From Phreatobacter aquaticus (GTDB lineage: Bacteria > Pseudomonadota > Alphaproteobacteria > Rhizobiales > Phreatobacteraceae): a stretch of DNA of 64,000 nucleotides. Shown here in pieces: positions 1-7,782 of the stretch. The notes below the pieces were generated by a model, which saw only the letters and a program-made list of their open reading frames with translations, had not been told where the DNA came from and did not search any database. Position numbers and translations under genes: made by a program. The stretch lies in NCBI RefSeq assembly GCF_005160265.1, contig NZ_CP039865.1, positions 2,628,828-2,692,827 of the forward strand. The letters run 5' to 3'. How positions within the stretch are numbered: the stretch's first letter is position 1; the number at the start of each line of letters is the position of its first letter.

Positions 1-382
1 CCTGTTCGGCCTCAGCCGGGATCTGATATTTGCGCACGACGTCGAAGAGATAATGCGCGCTGTCGCGCAGCACCGCATTGAACCGTTCGCCGGCCTCGCC
101 GTGGCGCTTCACCATGGCCGAGGGGTCATGACCGGCCAGCGTCGGGATCACCTGGCCGTTGTTGCGGCCCGACGCCCCCCAGCCGGGCTCGGCGGCCTCG
201 ATCACGGTCACCGCGATGCCCATCTCGCGCAGATGGATCGCCGTCGACAGGCCGGTAAAGCCGGCGCCGATCACCACCACATCGCTGGTCTGGTCACCGA
301 CAAGCTCCGGCAGGACCGGTGCCTCGGGCGCCGTGGCCGCCCACAGCGACGGGGGCCAGACGACGGTTTCAGAAGCGGACAT
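1..382 (-). CDS. FAD-dependent oxidoreductase, DAO/GlpO-like (3' part outside window)
   Basis: Only the first 127 codons are present; the gene runs off the left edge. After a 33-residue lead the protein shows an FAD dinucleotide-binding loop, VVVIGAGFTGLS (glycines at residues 39, 41 and 44), then an acidic strand end (VIEA) and the GWGASGRNNGQV stretch. That stretch is typical of amine and gamma-glutamylputrescine oxidase-like members of the DAO superfamily. Family knowledge suggests oxidation of a secondary amine or D-amino acid in the cytoplasm. The start is the ATG at 382. The gene is divergent from the VOC/ABC operon, so the two may share a control region. The substrate cannot be assigned. 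Confidence 0.85.
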   Translation of the reverse strand, partial: MSASETVVWPPSLWAATAPEAPVLPELVGDQTSDVVVIGAGFTGLSTAIHLREMGIAVTVIEAAEPGWGASGRNNGQVIPTLAGHDPSAMVKRHGEAGERFNAVLRDSAHYLFDVVRKYQIPAEAEQ

Positions 383-721
383 GGCGTGACCTTCATTCCT
401 GTGTGATGATCCATCAAAGCGCGCGTCCCGGCAGGCGACAAGGCCCGCCAGTTGCATGGCCGAGTGTCTCATGTGGAGGGGTTCTGTGAAACTCCCCGGT
501 TTCACCTCATTAAAGAATTAAATTCTACAGAATTCTTGTTATGCAGTATGATTGTTCCAAGTATCATCGCACTTGAACTTTCCAGTAAAAAATTCCACTC
601 TTTTCAGCCATGAGTGCATTGCAACAGAGACCCGGTGCCGATGCCGGTCTCGCGCTGTTGCCTCGTGCAACGGGTTGAGTTGAACTCAGCCAACTGTCCG
701 CCGTGCCTTGAGGGGGTTCCC
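383..721. other. divergent intergenic control region
   Basis: This 339-bp non-coding stretch separates two divergently oriented genes and becomes clearly AT-rich from about 505 to 600, unlike the surrounding DNA. It contains the half-site cluster at 514-534. A purine-rich ribosome binding sequence (GAGGGGG) lies just before the ATG at 722. A longer reading frame extends upstream to 614, but it lacks a good ribosome binding site and its extra residues look non-conserved. I see no RNA gene here. Confidence 0.6.
514..534. promoter_or_regulatory. operator-like cluster of three AGAATT/AATTCT half-sites
   Basis: The 21 bases read AGAATT, A, AATTCT, AC, AGAATT. The first and second half-sites form one perfect inverted repeat (spacer 1), and the second and third form another (spacer 2). 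This looks like a regulator binding site for the divergent promoters of the oxidoreductase and the VOC/ABC operon. No regulator gene lies beside it, so the cognate protein is unknown. Confidence 0.45.
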
Positions 722-1567
722 ATGCCGATGCCACACATTCTCGGTGCCGACCACGTGGTCGTGACCGTCCGCGATCTCGATGCCTCCGCCGCGGCCTGGG
801 CGAAGCTCGGCTTCACCGTCTCGCCGCGCGGCACCCATTCGCCGCATCTCGGCACCGGCAATTACACGATCATGTTCCAGGACGATTATCTGGAGCTGCT
901 CGGGGTGCTCACCCCGACCGACCAGAACAAGCCGACCCAGGACTTCCTGGCGGCGCGTGAAGGCATCGAGCGCACGGCCTTCACCACCGACAGCGCGGCC
1001 GGTGGCGCAGCCGAACTCAAGAAGCGCGGCCTTGAGCCGCTCGGTCCCGTCCATTTCGGCCGCCCCGTCGATCTGCCGGGTGGTGGCACGGGCGAAGCCA
1101 AGTTCAATGTGTTCCGCTGGCCGCTTCTCGAAAATCCCGGTGGCATGCGCATCTTTGCCTGCGAGCATCTGAGCCGTCACACGGTCTGGATCCCGGAACT
1201 CATGGTCCACGCCAACGGTGCCAAGGCGATTGCCCGCATCGAGATCCTCACCGCCGATCCCAAGGCTGCCGCCGAGCATATGAGCCGCCTGATCGACGAG
1301 CCCGCAATTGCCGATGGCGCCGTCTGGAAGGTGCCCTCGGGCGGCAGGCGCGCAGACTTCGTGTTCCTCGACGCCGCGGCCTTCGCGGCGCGCTATCCGG
1401 ACGCCGTCCGCGCTGGCGCGACGACGTCGGGTGCCGCGGCCCTTGTTCTGGTCACCGACGATCTCGCCAAGGCTAAGGCCATTCCCGGCGCGGTGACCAC
1501 AGGCTCCGCGGTTTCCATTCCCGCCAGCGCCGCCAATGGCGTGGTTGTCAGCTTCGTGGCGCGATAA
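722..1567 (+). CDS. VOC superfamily (glyoxalase-like) protein
   Basis: A 281-residue protein beginning MPMPHILGADHVVVTVRDLDA. The H11 in the first strand and the beta-alpha-beta pattern that follows match the glyoxalase-like domain of the vicinal-oxygen-chelate fold, with a second weaker module in the C-terminal half. Such proteins bind a metal and act as dioxygenases, lyases or binding proteins; the reaction here is unknown. I chose the ATG at 722 because GAGGGGG precedes it; a longer version from 614 would add 36 unlikely residues. It lies 93 bp upstream of the ABC binding protein on the same strand, so it may process the imported compound. Confidence 0.8.
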   Translation: MPMPHILGADHVVVTVRDLDASAAAWAKLGFTVSPRGTHSPHLGTGNYTIMFQDDYLELLGVLTPTDQNKPTQDFLAAREGIERTAFTTDSAAGGAAELKKRGLEPLGPVHFGRPVDLPGGGTGEAKFNVFRWPLLENPGGMRIFACEHLSRHTVWIPELMVHANGAKAIARIEILTADPKAAAEHMSRLIDEPAIADGAVWKVPSGGRRADFVFLDAAAFAARYPDAVRAGATTSGAAALVLVTDDLAKAKAIPGAVTTGSAVSIPASAANGVVVSFVAR

Positions 1568-1660
1568 GCGGCACGACGTCTCACTCCGCATTCGACAATT
1601 GACGGGTTGACCCCCGTTTTCCATCGTAAGGGCGATCACGCCCCAGAAGGAGATGTCCCC

Positions 1661-3262
1661 ATGGATTTCACCCGCCGCGCCGCCCTCATGACCTCGGCTG
1701 CCATTGCTGCCAACGTTCTCGATCCCACCCGCGCCTTCGCGCAACAGACGCCGCGCAAGGGTGGCGTGTTCACGGTTCATTATGCTGCCGAGCAGCGCCA
1801 GTTGAACCCCAGCCTCCAGGCATCAACCGGCGTCTACATCATTGGCGGCAAGATCCAGGAGCAGCTGGTCGACCTCGACGCCGCGGGCAATCCGGTGGGC
1901 GTGCTCGCCACCAGCTGGGAGGCGGCCCCAGACGGCAAGACCATCACCTTCAAGCTGCGCTCGGGCGTGAAATGGCATGACGGCCAGCCCTTCACCTCAG
2001 CGGACGTCCAGTTCACCGCCATGGAGATGTGGAAGAAGATCCTGAACTACGGATCGACGCTGCAGCTGTTCCTCACCGCCGTCGATACGCCGGATCCGCT
2101 GACCGCCGTGTTCCGCTACGAGCGGCCGATGCCGCTCAACCTGCTGCTGCGCGCGTTGCCGGACCTCGGCTACATCTCGCCGCGCCATCTCTATGAGGGC
2201 AAGGGCGATATCCGGAGCAATCCGGTCAACCTCGCGCCGGTGGGCACCGGTCCGTTCAAGTTCGTCCAGTACGAGCGCGGCCAGCATGTCATCGCCGAGC
2301 GCAACAACGACTATTGGCGCGGCCCGGCCAATCTCGACCGCATCATCTGGCGCGTCATCACCGACCGCTCGGCTGCCGCCGCCCAGATGGAGGCCGGTCA
2401 GCTCCAATACGCGCCGTTCTCCAGCCTCACGCTGTCCGACACCGCGCGTCTGGCCAAGGACCCGCGCTTCGTCGTGTCCACCAAGGGCAATGAGGGCAAT
2501 GCCCGCACCAACACGCTGGAGTTCAACTTCCGGCGCAAGGAACTGGCCGACATCAAGGTGCGCCAGGCGATCGCCCACGCGATCAACGTGCCGTTCTTCA
2601 TCGAGAACTTCCTCGGCGACTTCGCCAAGCTCGGCACCGGCCCGATCCCCTCGGTCTCGACCGACTTCTACCCCGGCGCCAACACGCCGCAATATCCCTA
2701 CGACAAGGCGAAGGCCATCAAGCTGCTCGACGAGGCTGGCCTCAGGCCGGGCGCCGGCGGCGTCCGCATGACGTTGCGCCTGCTGCCGGCTCCCTGGGGC
2801 GAGGACATCTCGCTCTGGGCCACCTTCATCCAGCAGTCGCTCTCGGAAGTCGGCATCAAGATCGATGTCGTGCGCACCGATGGCGGCGGCTTCCTGAAGC
2901 AGGTCTATGCCGACCACGCCTTCGATCTCGCCTCCGGCTGGCATCAGTACCGCAACGATCCCGCCGTCTCGACGACGGTCTGGTATCGCTCGGGCCAGCC
3001 CGCCGGCGCGCCCTGGACCAACCAGTGGGGTTGGAAGGACGATGTCATCGACAAGGTCATCGACGATGCCGCAACCGAGGTCGACCCGGTCAAGCGCAAG
3101 GCGCTCTATGCCGAGTTCGTCACCAAGGCGAACGCTGCCCTGCCGCTGTGGATGCCGATCGAGCAGATCTTCGTCACCACGATCACAGCCAAGGCGCGCA
3201 ACCATTCCAACTCGCCGCGCTGGGGCTCGGCGTCCTGGCACGATCTTTGGTTGGCAGAATGA
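1661..3262 (+). CDS. ABC transporter substrate-binding protein, family 5 (peptide/nickel type)
   Basis: A 533-residue periplasmic binding protein of the DppA/OppA class. The N-terminus MDFTRRAALMTSAAI followed by AFAQQ is a twin-arginine-like signal with a cleavage site. The mature part has the family-5 hallmarks: SWEAAPDGKTITFKLRSGVKWHDGQPFTSADV near residues 85-115 and a GTGPFKFVQYERG motif near 200. AGAAGGAGATG precedes the ATG at 1661 and fixes the start; a longer frame from 1607 is unlikely. It heads the transport genes (two permeases and a double ATPase). The ligand is unknown; family members carry peptides, opines, sugars or metals. Its last 56 codons are duplicated downstream. Confidence 0.93.
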   Translation: MDFTRRAALMTSAAIAANVLDPTRAFAQQTPRKGGVFTVHYAAEQRQLNPSLQASTGVYIIGGKIQEQLVDLDAAGNPVGVLATSWEAAPDGKTITFKLRSGVKWHDGQPFTSADVQFTAMEMWKKILNYGSTLQLFLTAVDTPDPLTAVFRYERPMPLNLLLRALPDLGYISPRHLYEGKGDIRSNPVNLAPVGTGPFKFVQYERGQHVIAERNNDYWRGPANLDRIIWRVITDRSAAAAQMEAGQLQYAPFSSLTLSDTARLAKDPRFVVSTKGNEGNARTNTLEFNFRRKELADIKVRQAIAHAINVPFFIENFLGDFAKLGTGPIPSVSTDFYPGANTPQYPYDKAKAIKLLDEAGLRPGAGGVRMTLRLLPAPWGEDISLWATFIQQSLSEVGIKIDVVRTDGGGFLKQVYADHAFDLASGWHQYRNDPAVSTTVWYRSGQPAGAPWTNQWGWKDDVIDKVIDDAATEVDPVKRKALYAEFVTKANAALPLWMPIEQIFVTTITAKARNHSNSPRWGSASWHDLWLAE

Positions 3263-3264
3263 GC

Positions 3265-3282
3265 CGGGGGGCCTCCCCCCCG
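3265..3282 (+). promoter_or_regulatory. GC hairpin directly after the binding-protein stop codon
   Basis: Just after the TGA at 3260-3262, CGGGGGG (3265-3271) can pair with CCCCCCG (3276-3282) around a 4-base loop. There is no U-tract, so it is more likely a 3'-end stabiliser or attenuator than a full terminator. Such hairpins often keep binding-protein mRNA in excess over permease mRNA. An identical copy lies at 3581-3598 because of the tandem duplication. Confidence 0.5.
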
Positions 3283-3316
3283 TCTCGGCCCTTGTCCTGC
3301 GGACCCGTGTGAACAG

Positions 3317-3628
3317 ATGCGCATCCTGACCCTTGCGGGGCGGCGGCTCGCCGCCTCGATCCCCACCCTGTTCCTGATCCTGATCGGGGTGTTTCTGCTG
3401 CTGCAATTCGCGCAAGGCGCTCTATGCCGAGTTCGTCACCAAGGCGAACGCTGCCCTGCCGCTGTGGATGCCGATCGAGCAGATCTTCGTCACCACGATC
3501 ACAGCCAAGGCGCGCAACCATTCCAACTCGCCGCGCTGGGGCTCGGCGTCCTGGCACGATCTTTGGTTGGCAGAATGAGCCGGGGGGCCTCCCCCCCGTC
3601 TCGGCCCTTGTCCTGCGGACCCGTGTGA
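3317..3628 (+). pseudogene. truncated duplicate of the permease 5' end
   Basis: The first 32 codons are identical to those of the permease gene at 3633, covering the first membrane helix. The frame then crosses the duplication junction at about 3410 into an unrelated frame of the binding-protein tail and stops at 3628. It is a by-product of the tandem duplication, not a functional gene. If translated it would yield a membrane helix with a basic, cysteine-containing tail. Its stop lies 4 bp before the true permease start, so it could in principle feed ribosomes to it. Confidence 0.85.
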
Positions 3629-3632
3629 ACAG

Positions 3633-4610
3633 ATGCGCATCCTGACCCTTGCGGGGCGGCGGCTCGCCGCCTCGATCCCCACCCTGTTCCTGATCCTGAT
3701 CGGGGTGTTTCTGCTGCTGCAATTCGCGCCGGGCGACACGGTCGACGCGATGATGGCGCAGATGGGGGGCGGCGATGCCGCGACCGCCCGCGAACTCCGC
3801 CGCTTCTACGGGCTAGACCTCTCGGTGCCGGCCCAGTTGGGCAATTACCTATGGCGTCTCGTGCGCTTCGATCTCGGCTTTTCCGCCATCTACGGCAAGC
3901 CGGTGGCCCTGGTCATTGCCGAGCGGCTGCCCGCGACCATCCTCCTGATGACGGCATCGCTGTCCTTTGCCTTCTTCTTCGGGCTAATCTTCGGCGTCAT
4001 CGCGGCGCGCGGCGTCAACCGCTGGCCGGACACGCTGGTTTCCACGCTCGGACTGGTGTTCTACGCCACGCCCACCTTCTGGTTCGGCCTGATGGCGATC
4101 GTGGTCTTCTCGGTCTATCTGCAATGGTTGCCGCCTGGCGGCTTCGAAGACATCACGAACACCTACACAGGGCTGCGCCGCACGCTCGACATCGCTCGGC
4201 ACCTCGTGCTGCCGACGTTGACGCTCGGCCTGTTCTATCTGGCGATCTATCTGCGCATCATGCGCGGCTCGATGCTTGAGGTCCTCAACCTCGATTTTGT
4301 CCGTACCGCGCGCGCAAAGGGCCTCGACGAGACGCGTGTCGTGGTGCGCCACGTGCTGCGCAACGCGCTGCTGCCCATGGTCACACTGATCGGCCTGCAG
4401 GCCGGCACGATGCTCGGCGGTTCCGTGGTGGTGGAGAGCGTGTTCTCGCTGCCGGGGCTTGGCCGACTCGCCTATGAATCGGTGGTCCAGCGCGACCTGA
4501 ACACGTTGCTCGGCATCGTCTTCGTCTCGGCGCTGCTGGTCATCTCGGTCAACTTCCTGGTCGACCTCATCTATGCCCGGCTCGACCCGCGCATCTCGAC
4601 GGGAGCCTGA
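3633..4610 (+). CDS. ABC transporter permease, DppB type
   Basis: A 325-residue inner-membrane permease of the peptide/nickel family. It has an N-terminal helix (SIPTLFLILIGVFLLLQFAPGD), a periplasmic segment with the family sequence FYGLDLSVPAQLGNYLW, and about five further helices. The cytoplasmic EAA loop that contacts the ATPase is visible near residues 225-250 (RAKGLDETRVVVRHVLRNAL). The C-terminal ESVFSLPGLGRL motif is classic for DppB. It starts at the ATG at 3633 in the second duplicate copy and is followed after 3 bp by the second permease. The substrate is shared with the binding protein and is unknown. Confidence 0.93.
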   Translation: MRILTLAGRRLAASIPTLFLILIGVFLLLQFAPGDTVDAMMAQMGGGDAATARELRRFYGLDLSVPAQLGNYLWRLVRFDLGFSAIYGKPVALVIAERLPATILLMTASLSFAFFFGLIFGVIAARGVNRWPDTLVSTLGLVFYATPTFWFGLMAIVVFSVYLQWLPPGGFEDITNTYTGLRRTLDIARHLVLPTLTLGLFYLAIYLRIMRGSMLEVLNLDFVRTARAKGLDETRVVVRHVLRNALLPMVTLIGLQAGTMLGGSVVVESVFSLPGLGRLAYESVVQRDLNTLLGIVFVSALLVISVNFLVDLIYARLDPRISTGA

Positions 4611-4613
4611 GCG

Positions 4614-5444
4614 GTGGACGTCCTCAAGCGCTATTTCAAGAGCCCGCCGGCCGTCATCGGCCTCATTCTGCTGATCGTCGTTCTGTTCATGGCGGCCAGT
4701 GCCGGCTGGCTCTATCCGCGCGATCCGCTGGCGCTCGCCGGCCGGCCGCTGGTCTGGCCGGGCGACAATCCGCGTTTCCTGCTCGGCACCGACAATTCCG
4801 GCCGCGACATCGCGGCACAATTGTTCCATGGCGCGCGCATTTCGCTGCTGATCGGCGTGGTGGCCACCGTCATCGCCATTTTCATCGGCATCGTCATCGG
4901 CGCCGTCGCGGGCTTCTACGGCGGCACGGTCGACACCGTGCTGATGCGGATCACCGAGGCGTTCCAGACCCTGCCGAACTTCCTGCTCCTGCTGGTGCTG
5001 GTGGCGGTCTTCGGCTCCAACATGACAACGGTGACCATCGCCATCGGGGTCGTCTCCTGGACCGCACCGGCGCGGCTGACGCGCGCCGAGTTCCTGTCGC
5101 TGCGCTCGCGCGAATTCGTCCAGGCTTGCCGCACCCTCGGAATGAAGGACGTGCAGATCATCTTCCGCGAGATCCTGCCGAACGCCCTGCCGCCGGTCAT
5201 CGTCTATGCGAGTGTCGTGATGGCGGTGGCCATCCTGCTGGAAAGCGCGCTGGCTTTCCTCAGGCTCTCCGATCCCAATGTCGCCTCCTGGGGCAACCTG
5301 ATCGGCCTCGGCCGCGATGTCCTGCGCGTCCAGTGGTACGTCTCGGCCATTCCGGGCCTTGCCATCCTGTTCACTGTGCTCGCCGTCTCGCTGGTGGGCC
5401 AAGGGCTCAACGATGCCTTGAACCCGAGGCTCAAGAGCCGATGA
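4614..5444 (+). CDS. ABC transporter permease, DppC type
   Basis: A 276-residue permease starting at a GTG (4614), 3 bp after the first permease. It shows the DppC features: LLGTDNSGRDIAAQLFHGARISL around residues 58-80, the RITEAFQTLPNFLLLL helix, and the EAA loop REFVQACRTLGMKDVQIIFREILPN around 165-190. It forms a heterodimer with the DppB-type protein in the inner membrane. Its stop overlaps the start of the ATPase gene (ATGA at 5441-5444), which indicates translational coupling. Nothing in it narrows the substrate. Confidence 0.93.
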   Translation: MDVLKRYFKSPPAVIGLILLIVVLFMAASAGWLYPRDPLALAGRPLVWPGDNPRFLLGTDNSGRDIAAQLFHGARISLLIGVVATVIAIFIGIVIGAVAGFYGGTVDTVLMRITEAFQTLPNFLLLLVLVAVFGSNMTTVTIAIGVVSWTAPARLTRAEFLSLRSREFVQACRTLGMKDVQIIFREILPNALPPVIVYASVVMAVAILLESALAFLRLSDPNVASWGNLIGLGRDVLRVQWYVSAIPGLAILFTVLAVSLVGQGLNDALNPRLKSR

Positions 5445-7093
5445 CTGCCATGCCCCCCATGTCCACCGATGCCGTGCTGACCCTCGACCGCCTGAGCGTC
5501 AGCCTGCCCAAGGGTGCCGACCGTTCGCATGCCATGCAGGACGTGTCGCTGGCCATTGCCGCCAACGAAATCCTCTGCGTGGTCGGCGAGAGCGGCTCCG
5601 GCAAGTCGATGACCGCCAATGCGATCATGCGGCTCCTGCCCAGCGGTGTCGCCATCGACGGCGGCCGCATCCTGTTCGAGGGCCGTGATCTCGCCCAGGC
5701 CGACGAGGCCGAGATGCGGCGCGTCCGCGGCGCCGGCATCGCCATGATCTTCCAGGAGCCGATGACCGCGCTCAATCCGCTGCGCACCATCGGCGACCAG
5801 ATCGGCGAGATGTTCCAGATTCATTCGGATCTCTCGCGGTCCGAGATCGCGGCCAGGGTCCAGTCGCTGCTGGAAGAGGTGCGCATCCCCGAGCCGAAGA
5901 CGGCGGCCAAGGCCTATCCCCACGAACTCTCGGGTGGGCAGCGTCAGCGCGCCATGATCGCCATGGCGCTCGCCCTCGACCCCCGCGTGCTGATCGCCGA
6001 CGAGCCGACCACGGCCTTGGATGTCACCACCCAGGCGCAGATCCTCGCCCTCATCAAGGATCTGCAGAAGCGCAAGGGCACGGCTGTGCTCTTCATCACC
6101 CACGATTTCGGCGTGGTCGCCGAGATCGCCGACCGCGTGGCGGTGATGCAGCATGGCCGCGTCGTGGAGGAGGGCACCGCCAAGGCGGTGCTGAACAATC
6201 CGCAGCATGCCTATACCCGCCAATTGATCGCGGCCGTGCCGCCGCTGGCAGCTCCCGCGCCGCGCGTCTTCTCGGACGAAGCGATCCTGTCGATCGAGCA
6301 TGTCTCGAAGACCTATCGCAATGGCGGGTTCCTCGGGCGCGGCGCCCGCGTCACCCATGCGGTGAAGGATGTGTCGCTGACGCTGCCCAAGGGCGGCACA
6401 CTCGGCATTGTCGGGGAGAGCGGTTCGGGCAAGTCGACGCTCGCCCGTTGCATCGTCCGGCTGATCGATCCGGAGACAGGCGTCATCCGGCTCGGTGACA
6501 CCGATCTCCTGAAACTCACCCGCGCCGAAATGCGCGAGGAGACGCGGCATATCCAGATGGTGTTCCAGGATCCGTTCGGCTCGCTCAATCCGCGCCGCAA
6601 GGTCGGTGAACTGGTGGCGCAGGGCCCCATTGTCCACGGCACGCCGCCAGCCGAGGCGCTGACCCGCGCCAAGGACCTGTTCAAGCTGGTCGGCCTCGAT
6701 CCCGCATCGATCGACCGCTACCCCCATGAATTCTCCGGCGGCCAGCGCCAGCGCATCGGTCTGGCTCGTGCGCTCGCGCTTGAGCCGGAAGTGCTGGTGG
6801 CCGACGAAGCGGTCTCTGCCCTTGATGTCTCGGTGCAGGCGCAGGTGCTGCGGCTCCTGGCCGATCTGCGCGCCCGTCTCGGTCTCTCCATCGTGTTCAT
6901 CACCCATGACCTGAGGGTCGCAGCCCAGGTCTGCGACCTTGTGGCCGTGATGAAGAATGGCGAGGTGGTGGAGGCAGGCCCCATCGGCGAGGTCTTCGGC
7001 AATCCGCAGCATGCCTATACCCAGGCGCTGCTCGCCTCCATCCCCGGGCAGGGTTTCGAGCGTGACCGGGCCGCGGCTGCGGGGCCGGCCTAG
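5441..7093 (+). CDS. ABC transporter double ATPase, DppD-DppF fusion
   Basis: A 550-residue protein with two complete nucleotide-binding domains in tandem. Domain 1 has Walker A GESGSGKS near residue 49, signature LSGGQRQR near 164 and Walker B VLIADEPTTALD near 185. Domain 2 has a second GESGSGKS near 325, FSGGQRQR near 431 and VLVADEAVSALD near 451. The second Walker B has Ala-Val instead of Pro-Thr after the catalytic Glu, a small deviation. It energises the two permeases from the cytoplasmic face. The ATG at 5441 overlaps the previous stop; a longer frame from 5126 only overlaps the upstream gene. Confidence 0.95.
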   Translation: MTAMPPMSTDAVLTLDRLSVSLPKGADRSHAMQDVSLAIAANEILCVVGESGSGKSMTANAIMRLLPSGVAIDGGRILFEGRDLAQADEAEMRRVRGAGIAMIFQEPMTALNPLRTIGDQIGEMFQIHSDLSRSEIAARVQSLLEEVRIPEPKTAAKAYPHELSGGQRQRAMIAMALALDPRVLIADEPTTALDVTTQAQILALIKDLQKRKGTAVLFITHDFGVVAEIADRVAVMQHGRVVEEGTAKAVLNNPQHAYTRQLIAAVPPLAAPAPRVFSDEAILSIEHVSKTYRNGGFLGRGARVTHAVKDVSLTLPKGGTLGIVGESGSGKSTLARCIVRLIDPETGVIRLGDTDLLKLTRAEMREETRHIQMVFQDPFGSLNPRRKVGELVAQGPIVHGTPPAEALTRAKDLFKLVGLDPASIDRYPHEFSGGQRQRIGLARALALEPEVLVADEAVSALDVSVQAQVLRLLADLRARLGLSIVFITHDLRVAAQVCDLVAVMKNGEVVEAGPIGEVFGNPQHAYTQALLASIPGQGFERDRAAAAGPA

Positions 7094-7107
7094 CGGCCCG
7101 GCCTCCA

Positions 7108-7656
7108 TCACACCATCGGGTTGTCGTCGATCGTATAGGTGCCGGCCAGTGGGAGGCACGCCTGCCCCCAGAGGTCGCGGATCTCGACGGTCGTCGAAAT
7201 GGCCCTGTGAAGATCGGCGATGATATCGCGCTGCACGTCCAGACCGAGATGCGTGCTCAACTGATCGCGTGCCGAGACCGCCTCGTCATCGACACTCCAA
7301 TGCTCATCGAGAATGGCGGCGGCGCGGCGCATCTCGTCGAGACGCCCGCCGCCCGAATATTTCAGGACGGACTGCCATTCGGGACACCGCACGATCAGCG
7401 TCATCAGCCCGTCGAGGTCGTCGGCGAGCAGCCCGGCCTGCCCCTCCGATGAACAATAGAAAAGTCTTGGCTGAGACGCCGTCCTGATGAACTGTCCGCC
7501 AGAGCCGGTCCTCGCGACGATGATGACATCGGTCTCGCCATCGATTGTGGAAAGCAGCGGCTTGTCCCCATCGTAGGGCGGCTCGATCTCGGACAGAAGT
7601 CCAAGGTGAACAGTCAAGTCGTCATCAGCAAAGATCGCGCCCAGATTGATGGCCAT
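7108..7656 (-). CDS. hypothetical protein, 182 aa
   Basis: I do not recognise this protein. It is acidic and soluble, without a signal peptide or membrane helix. It starts MAINLGAIFADDDLTVHLG, has a central YCSSEGQAGLLADDLDGLM segment, and a helical second half (DEMRRAAAILDEHW). The overall feel is of SMI1/KNR4-like (SUKH) or immunity-type proteins, but this is only an impression. The ATG at 7656 is preceded by AAGGGA; an upstream TTG at 7686 is less likely. It lies downstream of tctA after 126 bp and converges with the ABC ATPase gene, so its link to either operon is weak. Confidence 0.6.
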   Translation of the reverse strand: MAINLGAIFADDDLTVHLGLLSEIEPPYDGDKPLLSTIDGETDVIIVARTGSGGQFIRTASQPRLFYCSSEGQAGLLADDLDGLMTLIVRCPEWQSVLKYSGGGRLDEMRRAAAILDEHWSVDDEAVSARDQLSTHLGLDVQRDIIADLHRAISTTVEIRDLWGQACLPLAGTYTIDDNPMV

Positions 7657-7782
7657 GACAGGTCCCTTGCTTGAGTGGCGAACCAAAATCCTGGTTGCCG
7701 GGACATGTGTCTCACGATCGAGCGGGAAGGTTCAGGACAGCCGGCGGACAATTGAAGAAGGCCACTCGCCGACCACGAGGTC

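Larger units (their letters stand above)
3094..3725. repeat. perfect 316-bp tandem duplication
   Basis: Bases 3094-3409 are repeated without any difference that I can see at 3410-3725. The junctions carry the 4-bp microhomology GCGC (3094, 3410 and 3726). The unit contains the last 56 codons of the binding-protein gene, the intergenic hairpin and the first 31-32 codons of the permease gene. Both flanking genes remain intact, because the first copy completes the binding protein and the second starts the full permease. The lack of divergence means the event is very recent or an assembly artefact. Confidence 0.95.

Noticed and set aside
53-406. Plus-strand reading frame over the first 400 bases
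   Set aside because: It is the antisense shadow of the FAD oxidoreductase, whose minus-strand frame has a clear dinucleotide-binding motif.
1607-1660. Longer start for the first ABC binding protein
   Set aside because: The extension precedes the AGAAGGAG ribosome site and would bury the Tat-like signal.
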